Notes under the pieces: model-generated
What the model was told of the DNA's origin: nothing
Database searches by the model: none
The model's input: the letters and a program-made list of their open reading frames with translations, nothing else
Position numbers and translations under genes: made by a program
Part shown: positions 14,602 to 20,348 of the stretch, piece by piece
Position numbering within the stretch: position 1 is the first letter of the stretch
How the letters are laid out: every line of letters begins with the position of its first letter
Origin: an uncultured bacterium
Lineage (GTDB): Bacteria; Cyanobacteriota; Vampirovibrionia; Gastranaerophilales; Gastranaerophilaceae
Assembly (NCBI GenBank): GCA_945910925.1
Contig: CAMDZX010000018.1
Coordinates: forward strand, 1-20,348
Length of the DNA stretch: 20,348 nt
Direction: 5' to 3'

Positions 14602-15408
14602 CTATTTACCTAAAGCGTGTGCTTTTTCTCTTGTTTTGTCAATCAAATTGTAGAAAAGTTCGTTTGTGTTTTCTTCGTCCATATAATCAACACCGACTCT
14701 TGTGCATCCGCCCTTTGTAGCAACGCTTGCAATAAGTTCTTCTGCCGATTTGTCACTGTTCAAAAGCATTTTTGCAGACCCGATAGCAGTCTGAATACTC
14801 AAAGTAAGAGCTTTTTCGTATTCCATCCCTAGTTTTTCGCCTGCTCTTGCAATTTCGTTAATAACTTTATAATAAAAAGCAGGACCTGAACCTGAAATTG
14901 CAGTTACTATATCTATTTGTGACTCATCAACAACAATACACTTACCTATGTTTGATAAAAGATTTTTAACAAATTCCACATCATCGTCAGTTGCATTTTG
15001 TCCTTTGGCAATTCCGCTCATACCTTCACATATCAAAGCCGGAGTGTTAGGCATAACACGAACAACTCTTGTATCTTGTGGAAGGATATTTTGGATAAAG
15101 TTTGTTGTAACTCCTGCAGCGATTGAAACAATAAGTTTATCCGAAGTTACAGAGTCTTTTATCTCGTTTAAAACTCCTTCTACATAGTTTGGAGTTGTTG
15201 CAACAAATACAACCTCTGCAGATGTTACTAATTCTTTGTTGTCTGTAATAACATTTATTCCGAGTTTTTCACTTTTTTCTTGTGCGGCTTCAGGTGAAAC
15301 CTCTGACGCAGAAATTAATGAGGCAGGAGCAAATTTAGAGGCTATAACTCCGCCTATAATTGCACTCGCCATCTTTCCGCATCCGATAAATCCGATTTTT
15401 TTGTTCAT
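14602..15408 (-). CDS. proC: pyrroline-5-carboxylate reductase
   Basis: The protein has 268 residues, the normal length. The N-terminal NAD(P)-binding loop is GFIGCGKMA (6-14), followed by the VFVATTPN strand (67-74), VRVMPNTPA (116-124), SGSGPAF (172-178) in the dimerisation/substrate region, and GGCTRVGVDYM (233-243) where most homologues read GGTT-type sequence. ProC performs the last step of proline synthesis, reducing pyrroline-5-carboxylate to proline with NAD(P)H in the cytoplasm. AAAGG lies about nine bases before the ATG. It is the first gene of a unit with comEC (four-base gap) and diverges from rpmH. Confidence 0.94.
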   Translation of the reverse strand: MNKKIGFIGCGKMASAIIGGVIASKFAPASLISASEVSPEAAQEKSEKLGINVITDNKELVTSAEVVFVATTPNYVEGVLNEIKDSVTSDKLIVSIAAGVTTNFIQNILPQDTRVVRVMPNTPALICEGMSGIAKGQNATDDDVEFVKNLLSNIGKCIVVDESQIDIVTAISGSGPAFYYKVINEIARAGEKLGMEYEKALTLSIQTAIGSAKMLLNSDKSAEELIASVATKGGCTRVGVDYMDEENTNELFYNLIDKTREKAHALGK

Positions 15409-15424
15409 AATAATTAACCTTTTG

Positions 15425-15451
15425 TTGACTATTCCTATTGTTTCATATAAT
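15425..15451 (+). promoter_or_regulatory. promoter of rpmH
   Basis: TTGACT (15425-15430) and TATAAT (15446-15451) are separated by 15 bp; an alternative -35, TTGTTG at 15422-15427, gives 18 bp. The region also serves the divergent proC gene. Confidence 0.55.
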
Positions 15452-15497
15452 ATGTATTAGCATAATAATATAAAATAGCAAAAAAGGGAACAAAAAA

Positions 15498-15650
15498 ATG
15501 AGACGTACACTAGAAGGAACTAAAATAAAAAGACAACGTGTAAGCGGTTTCAGAGCCAGAATGTCTACTCCGGGCGGACAAGAAGTTTTGAACAGACGCA
15601 GAGCAAAAGGCAGACATAAACTTGCTATTACTGCAAAAAAACGCGCTTAG
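15498..15650 (+). CDS. rpmH: 50S ribosomal protein L34
   Basis: This 50-residue, highly basic protein is shorter than usual ORF-listing cutoffs. It starts MRRTLEGTKIKRQR, then VSGFRARMSTPGGQEVL and NRRRAKGRHKLAI, the full L34 pattern. The TLEGT/GGT-like N-terminus and K-R spacing resemble cyanobacterial L34. AAGGGA lies seven bases before the ATG. L34 is a late-assembling 50S protein that contacts 23S rRNA. In most bacteria rpmH is followed at once by rnpA and yidC; here it is a single-gene unit with its own promoter and terminator, and the next gene is unrelated. Confidence 0.95.
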   Translation: MRRTLEGTKIKRQRVSGFRARMSTPGGQEVLNRRRAKGRHKLAITAKKRA

Positions 15651-15968
15651 TCTTTTTAGTACAGGAAAGATTTACTTACACACAAAAAAGAACGGTTTTA
15701 AGCCGTTCTTTTTTATGTGTAAAATATTTATTTTCGCATTTATACCTAAAATTTTACACTCACTATAAAAATATCCAATTGAAATTTAAATTAAATTATT
15801 GTTAATATTTGTAACAAAAGTCCTTAAAAGCCTAAAGATTCAGGAAAATATACCGTTATCACACAATATATATTACGTTACTAAAAATACATATTTTTAT
15901 TAGGTTTTATTTTTGCGCACCACTGGTAATTATATGTAACAGGAAAAAGGAAAAGGGAATCTCAGCAA
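15651..15968. other. 318-bp intergenic region after rpmH
   Basis: It contains the rpmH terminator and then about 250 bp of AT-rich sequence before the GLUG-protein gene. I see no coding sequence or RNA gene. A purine-rich AGGAAAAAGGAAAAGGGA lies at 15940-15958 ahead of the next start codon, and a plausible but weak -10 (TATATG) near 15931. Confidence 0.6.
15679..15720 (+). terminator. rpmH rho-independent terminator
   Basis: AAAAAAGAACGG and CCGTTCTTTTTT form a perfect 12-bp stem around a 7-base loop, with the outer ACACA/TGTGT bases extending it. The T run follows 30-60 bp after the rpmH stop. Confidence 0.92.
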
Positions 15969-18650
15969 ATGGGAATGTCAGCATCACAAGCTCGATTATT
16001 AACATTAACCGCTCGACAACACGACGTTGAGTGGAAGGCTCAGAAGTTGCAAGCTGAAAAACTAAGACTTGCAAACGATTCCGATCGTGTTTATAACACA
16101 TATCTTGAGGCATTGAGTGCAACAAAAATTCAGGCAAGAGTTTGTGATAAATGGGAAAGTGATACGTTTAAGGATGCAACTCTTGCAATGCTGGAGCACG
16201 GATATTTAACGAATCCGGATGTTATTTCTGCTGCAAATCCTCTGTTTTTACAAGAAACAGGTATTAATGGTGCAACTTCAATACTTGTTACACAAAAAAT
16301 TGCGGAGCAATATGGAATATCTCCTACTGATAAACCTTGGACGGGTACAATGGATGAATTTTTCTATGCTGAAGGATTAACTGATGCTCAACATAAAAAA
16401 GTAGTTAATACATATGATGCAGGTGGTACATATGAAGTTATAAATGGAACGGTTGATTCTTACATAGGTATAGATAATAGCAATTATGTTCAATATAAAA
16501 ATGTTGCAAATTATGATGGCGTTGTTCCAAATACTTTAACAGGACAAGAAACAGTAAATTGTGCAGACTTTAAAAATACGGTTACACCTGTTAATACAAG
16601 TGGAATGACTCAGATAAATTCATCAACAGCAACACTGTCATCAGGTCAATCATACCGAATTTCAGATGCTGCAGGGTTGCAACAATTACAATCTCTTGTT
16701 AATGATAAGGGAGTTGATACAACAGGAGTTACTATATATCTTGATCGTGATATTGATATGTCAGGAATAACAGATTGGTCAGGTATCAGCAGTTTCAAAG
16801 GAACATTTAACGGGAACGGATATGTTATTGACGGGCTTACCGGTACGCAAGGTTTATTTACACAACTGACTAGTACCGCAGTAGTAAAAAATGTTGGCTT
16901 AACGAATGTAAATATCAGTAACACAAGTGGGTCGGGTACCGGAGGTATTGCAGGAAAAAATGCAGGAATTATAGAAAACTGTTATGTAACAGGTGATATT
17001 TCATCTGCAGGGCACGTTGGTGGTATTGTCGGTGAAAATAGTGGCGGTACAATTAAAGATTGTAATACAGATATAAATATAACAAGTTCAGGACAGTGTA
17101 TTGGTGGTATTAGCGGACACAATTCAGGAACTGTTATCGGTTGTGGAGCAACAGGTGTAATTACTGGAACAGGGACATGGGTCGGCGGTCTTGTCGGGCA
17201 TAATACGGGTACTACGGTTATACAAGATTCTTCAACAAATATTGATATATCAACTACAGGAACTGTTAAAGGTGTTGTCATCGGATACACTAACAATGAT
17301 AATTTAACTATTGATAATATTACATACAATGATGCGTCAGGAATTGATAAGATATGCGGAAATAAGGAAAATAGTAGTTGGACAAGCGGTCAATTCAAGA
17401 CAGGAGTAAATATCCCATATATCGATACTACTGATTTTTCCGGAGATTTTGCAGAAAATATTCTTGCTGCACTAATAAAATCAGGGAATGTTGATATTGC
17501 GAACGAAAATAGTGTAAATACAGCAAAAAATAACATAAAGAAGTATATTAAAATTTTATATGGCACAGGTTCAAATGAAGAGTTAGTATACATTGCAAAC
17601 ATTAATGACAGAATTTATGATTATTTAACAGATGGGGTAAAATACGATGATGAGACAGATGCGGACTTTATTCAATCATTAGCAAATGATGTAAATAACG
17701 GAAGTACGTCAGCTACAAAAAATTCAAAATTTCAAACAGAATATAATTCTACTGAAAATAATGTCACACTATCAACAACCAATCAAGGATATAATTGTAT
17801 TGATTCCGTTAACGGTAGTCTGACAATTCCATCAAAAAGTACAATGATAGCAACACTTACAGCTGCATTGATTAAAAACGGACTTGATAGTGCTGATGCT
17901 AATACCAAAGCTACAAATTTCTTTAACAGGTATGACTGGAATAATCCTACTGATAAAGCATATCTAGCAAATATAAATGACATACTTATTGAATATGGTA
18001 CCGGTGATTTTAACTATAAAATAGATGATTTATTTAGTAAAGTCAAAAACGATAATAATACCGTAAGATATGAAAAACTTCCTGATTATATTGATTTCCC
18101 TGAACATTATAATATTACGGTTAATAATAATTCTGCCAATCCTACAATAACTCAAAAGAAAAAATACATACCAAATTACGTTGATGTTAAGGATTGGGAT
18201 TATGATTTGCCGGAAGTAAAGGCAGCACTTCAAAAATATCTTTTGAGGCAAACAGGTATAAAAATTATTGATGATGAACAAGCATACAGTACGAATTGGC
18301 TGACTAATATGATTAATTGCGGATTAGCACAGTTTGCATACTTAGATATAGATTCTGCTCTGGAAAAACAAAATGATGGAAGTATTGTAATAAATAGTCA
18401 AAAAATGAATATCGTTGGAACAAGTATTGCAAATGAAACATCGCTTCAAGAAGTCCAAGATACCGAAATGTTGAAAAAAGCAGAAGCAACATACGAAGCT
18501 AATATGAGAAAAATTAACAGAAAAGAAACCAAGATTGATACTGATCTTTCCCAACTTGAAGCAGAAAGAACGGCTATCAAAACGGAACAAGATACACTGA
18601 AAAATGTTGCAAAGGAAAATGTTGACTTAACGTTCAAATTGTTCTCTTAG
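15969..18650 (+). CDS. 893-aa GLUG-repeat protein with conserved helical ends
   Basis: The protein has three layers. Residues 1-60 are helical and open with MSASQARLLTLTARQHDVEW, like conserved N-termini I associate with Gastranaerophilales surface or filament-like proteins. Residues about 276-440 form a right-handed beta-helix of GLUG type: entry strand FKGTFNGNGYVIDGLTG, then GGIAGKNAG (325-333), GGIVGENSG (351-359), GGISGHNSG (379-387) and GGLVGHNTG (406-414). Residues about 495-556 and 626-680 are two copies of a related AALIK-x-G ... ANIND module. The last 60 residues are a charged coiled coil (MRKINRKETKIDTDLSQLEAE) ending FKLFS. There is no signal peptide or anchor. GLUG repeats occur in secreted adhesins and proteases. 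Paired helical ends around a variable centre recall flagellin-like subunits, an inference only. ATG 15969 follows a purine-rich ribosome site. Confidence 0.8.
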   Translation: MGMSASQARLLTLTARQHDVEWKAQKLQAEKLRLANDSDRVYNTYLEALSATKIQARVCDKWESDTFKDATLAMLEHGYLTNPDVISAANPLFLQETGINGATSILVTQKIAEQYGISPTDKPWTGTMDEFFYAEGLTDAQHKKVVNTYDAGGTYEVINGTVDSYIGIDNSNYVQYKNVANYDGVVPNTLTGQETVNCADFKNTVTPVNTSGMTQINSSTATLSSGQSYRISDAAGLQQLQSLVNDKGVDTTGVTIYLDRDIDMSGITDWSGISSFKGTFNGNGYVIDGLTGTQGLFTQLTSTAVVKNVGLTNVNISNTSGSGTGGIAGKNAGIIENCYVTGDISSAGHVGGIVGENSGGTIKDCNTDINITSSGQCIGGISGHNSGTVIGCGATGVITGTGTWVGGLVGHNTGTTVIQDSSTNIDISTTGTVKGVVIGYTNNDNLTIDNITYNDASGIDKICGNKENSSWTSGQFKTGVNIPYIDTTDFSGDFAENILAALIKSGNVDIANENSVNTAKNNIKKYIKILYGTGSNEELVYIANINDRIYDYLTDGVKYDDETDADFIQSLANDVNNGSTSATKNSKFQTEYNSTENNVTLSTTNQGYNCIDSVNGSLTIPSKSTMIATLTAALIKNGLDSADANTKATNFFNRYDWNNPTDKAYLANINDILIEYGTGDFNYKIDDLFSKVKNDNNTVRYEKLPDYIDFPEHYNITVNNNSANPTITQKKKYIPNYVDVKDWDYDLPEVKAALQKYLLRQTGIKIIDDEQAYSTNWLTNMINCGLAQFAYLDIDSALEKQNDGSIVINSQKMNIVGTSIANETSLQEVQDTEMLKKAEATYEANMRKINRKETKIDTDLSQLEAERTAIKTEQDTLKNVAKENVDLTFKLFS
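16794..17210 (+). repeat. GLUG repeat block within the 893-aa protein
   Basis: It encodes residues 276-414: one entry strand plus four GG-[IL]-x-G-x-N-x-G units at 26-, 28- and 27-residue intervals, each separated by a beta-strand pair (for example IENCYVTGDIS). The nucleotide copies are diverged, so this is an old repeat rather than a recent tandem expansion. Confidence 0.8.
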
Positions 18651-18711
18651 AGGGAGAATATTAAAAGTTTAAAAGCTAAAAATAATTAACGCATATAGAT
18701 TTGTAAATAAT

Positions 18712-18739
18712 TTGCCCTAATCTTTTTTATTGATACGAT
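18712..18739 (+). promoter_or_regulatory. promoter of the histidine kinase, predicting a leaderless mRNA
   Basis: TTGCCC (18712-18717), 16-bp spacer, extended TGA-TACGAT (-10 at 18734-18739), then six bases (AGTATT) and the ATG at 18746. No Shine-Dalgarno sequence is present. I see no terminator between the GLUG gene and this promoter. Confidence 0.55.
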
Positions 18740-18745
18740 AGTATT

Positions 18746-20348
18746 ATGGCAAAGATTTTACTTGTTTCGGATAATAAGGATTATGAAAAAGAGATTAAAT
18801 CAATTCTTTCCGGTCATGAAGTGATTACAACGACCGATGAGACATTGATTCTTGATGTCCTGAAAGTCGAAAATCCTGATATTATAATGCTTGATTGTGA
18901 TATTGAGAGTTTTGATTTGAAACTTTTATACAGGCAGTTAAAAGAATTTAATATTATCAACATATTAATATTGAATAAAAAGAAGGTCACAAAAGATATC
19001 TTAAACCATGCCAATATGTTTATATCAACTCCGTTTTCGCCAACGGTTTTGACGGCATCAATTACATCCTGCCTTAAAACAAAAAAATCTCTGCTTAAAC
19101 TTGCAAAATCCAATAAAGAATTAGCAAACAGTCTTTATCAATTAAATGTTTTGTATTCAACAACTTCACAGCTTTCGGGAAGTTTGGATAAAGAAAGACT
19201 GATTTCTATAATGAACGACGGAATTGAAAAATCGTTGAATTATAACCTGCTTTGTACACTAACATTCAAATCGCCTGAAGAACCTGTTCTGCTCATAGAT
19301 GCCACATACAATCCGTCCGAAAGACTTGTCGAATCCCTAAAACTGCGTGCGGTTATTAATTATAAATCACGAGCTAAGAATTTTGACATTGATATAAACA
19401 GCATTAAAGTCGAAAAAAAAGTAAAATATGCCATAACGGATTATGATTTTGAAGTCTTAAACTTCGACACTCTTTTGTCGTTTATTGATGTAAATGATGA
19501 ATGTTATGGGTTTACGGAAATATTTAGGGAAACTGATTTTTCTCTCGAAGATTCCACTTGTTTTCAAACAATTGTTCAGCAGGTGTCTTTACCTTTGAAT
19601 AGTGCGATTTTGTATCAGGAAATTATAGATACAAACAAAAAACTTGAAAAATTGGAAAGGTTAAAATCAGACTTTATATCAATTGTTTCGCACGAGTTAA
19701 GAACCCCTTTGACAACGATAAAAAATTCTCTTGATATTATAACAAGCGGCAAAACTGGAGAAATGAGCGAAAATTCGCTTAAATTTATTAATATGGCAAA
19801 ACGTAATGTTGTCAGGTTGTCGGGAATTATTAACGACCTGCTTGATATTTCAAAAATTGAAGCAGGAAAACTGGATTTCAAATACGCAGATTCAAAAATT
19901 ACACCTGTAATTGAATATGTAAAAACTAACCTTCAAGGGGTTGCAAAAGAAAAGAATATTCAAATTATTTGTAACCAAAAATGTGATGCTGAAATATATG
20001 CAGATACAAACCGTCTTGAACAAGTTTTGACAAATTTGGTTTCAAACGCAATTAAATTTACTCCGACCAATGGAGTAATAACAATATCAACAGACCTTGT
20101 TAATGCAAACAGTATCAATACGGAAGATTGTTTTAAATCCGATGTGGAAAAACTAAAAGGTGAATACATTCAGGTATGTGTATCAGATCAAGGGATTGGT
20201 ATTGAAAAAGACAATCTTAAACAAGTGTTTGACAAATTCCAACAAATAGAAAATTCTTTATCAAGACAGGTCGGAGGGTCGGGCTTGGGCTTGGCTATTG
20301 CTAAACAACTCATAGAAGCGCATAACGGTGCTATATGGTGTGATAGTG
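18746..20348 (+). CDS. receiver-GAF-like-histidine kinase, C-terminus cut by window
   Basis: 534 residues are visible. Residues 1-118 form a receiver-like domain: Asp9 and the phospho-acceptor position Asp50 (IIMLD) are kept, but the usual Thr/Ser after strand 4 is replaced (ILILNKKK) and the strand-5 Lys is Thr95 (FISTPF), so it is probably a pseudo-receiver or atypical. Residues about 125-295 resemble a GAF-type sensor flanked by coiled coil. The kinase core follows: HisKA with His316 (SHELRTP), N-box NLVSNAIKFTP (430-440), G1 DQGIGI (481-486), F-box VFDKFQQ and G2 GGSGLGLAIAK (510-520). It is cytoplasmic, with no membrane segment. The reading frame runs off the end, so a trailing receiver or output domain may exist. 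The signal and the partner response regulator are unknown. Confidence 0.9.
   Translation, partial: MAKILLVSDNKDYEKEIKSILSGHEVITTTDETLILDVLKVENPDIIMLDCDIESFDLKLLYRQLKEFNIINILILNKKKVTKDILNHANMFISTPFSPTVLTASITSCLKTKKSLLKLAKSNKELANSLYQLNVLYSTTSQLSGSLDKERLISIMNDGIEKSLNYNLLCTLTFKSPEEPVLLIDATYNPSERLVESLKLRAVINYKSRAKNFDIDINSIKVEKKVKYAITDYDFEVLNFDTLLSFIDVNDECYGFTEIFRETDFSLEDSTCFQTIVQQVSLPLNSAILYQEIIDTNKKLEKLERLKSDFISIVSHELRTPLTTIKNSLDIITSGKTGEMSENSLKFINMAKRNVVRLSGIINDLLDISKIEAGKLDFKYADSKITPVIEYVKTNLQGVAKEKNIQIICNQKCDAEIYADTNRLEQVLTNLVSNAIKFTPTNGVITISTDLVNANSINTEDCFKSDVEKLKGEYIQVCVSDQGIGIEKDNLKQVFDKFQQIENSLSRQVGGSGLGLAIAKQLIEAHNGAIWCDS

Noticed and set aside
16794..17210. CRISPR-like or tandem DNA repeat.
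   Set aside because: The periodicity exists at protein level (GLUG units); the DNA copies are diverged and lie in frame inside a gene.
16982..17329. Long minus-strand reading frame opposite the GLUG repeats (115 aa).
   Set aside because: It is a mirror of the Gly/Thr/Val-rich repeat codons, has no ribosome site, and gives Pro/Val low-complexity sequence typical of antisense shadow.

Overview
The window is an AT-rich bacterial chromosome segment carrying mostly housekeeping genes in short, often convergent or divergent units. Outer-envelope genes (a POTRA/ShlB-like secretion protein, an OmpH/Skp-like chaperone, heptosyltransferase-type and capsule-type glycosyltransferases) indicate a diderm cell with surface glycans. 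The L34 protein, the four-domain S1 protein and the conserved ends of the 893-aa GLUG protein look to me like gut Melainabacteria/Vampirovibrionia (Gastranaerophilales-like), non-photosynthetic relatives of Cyanobacteria. That assignment rests on remembered family resemblance, not on a search. I saw no tRNA or rRNA gene, CRISPR array, transposase, phage gene or integrase.

Layout. 1-1100: the start of a ShlB-like outer-membrane secretion protein (minus strand) diverges from an OmpH-like periplasmic chaperone. 1114-3195: a small helical protein, then maf converging on a four-domain ribosomal S1 protein, their 3' ends overlapping by 47 bp. 3312-5566: a dGTPase-like HD hydrolase is translationally coupled (ATGA) to a radical SAM protein with an unusual N-terminal cysteine block; a TSCPD protein converges directly onto it. 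5819-7182: a periplasmic lytic transglycosylase diverges from an 81-aa unknown. 7295-11048: a minus-strand glycan cluster holds a frameshifted glycosyltransferase, a Caps_synth glycosyltransferase and a GT8-GT9 fusion, with tight coupling and a bidirectional terminator. 11108-15408: proC, comEC, a four-cysteine small protein and tcdA, all on the minus strand. 15498-15650: rpmH alone with its own terminator. 15969-18650: an 893-aa protein with a GLUG beta-helix insert between helical ends. 18746-end: a hybrid histidine kinase, cut by the window edge.

The observations most worth following are these. A recurrent promoter layout puts the -10 element 6-7 bp before the start codon of maf, dgt, tcdA and the kinase, which predicts leaderless mRNAs. 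The GLUG protein has a filament-like architecture with a duplicated module. The radical SAM protein appears to have a circularly permuted SPASM-like region. The first glycosyltransferase of the glycan cluster is broken by a frameshift.
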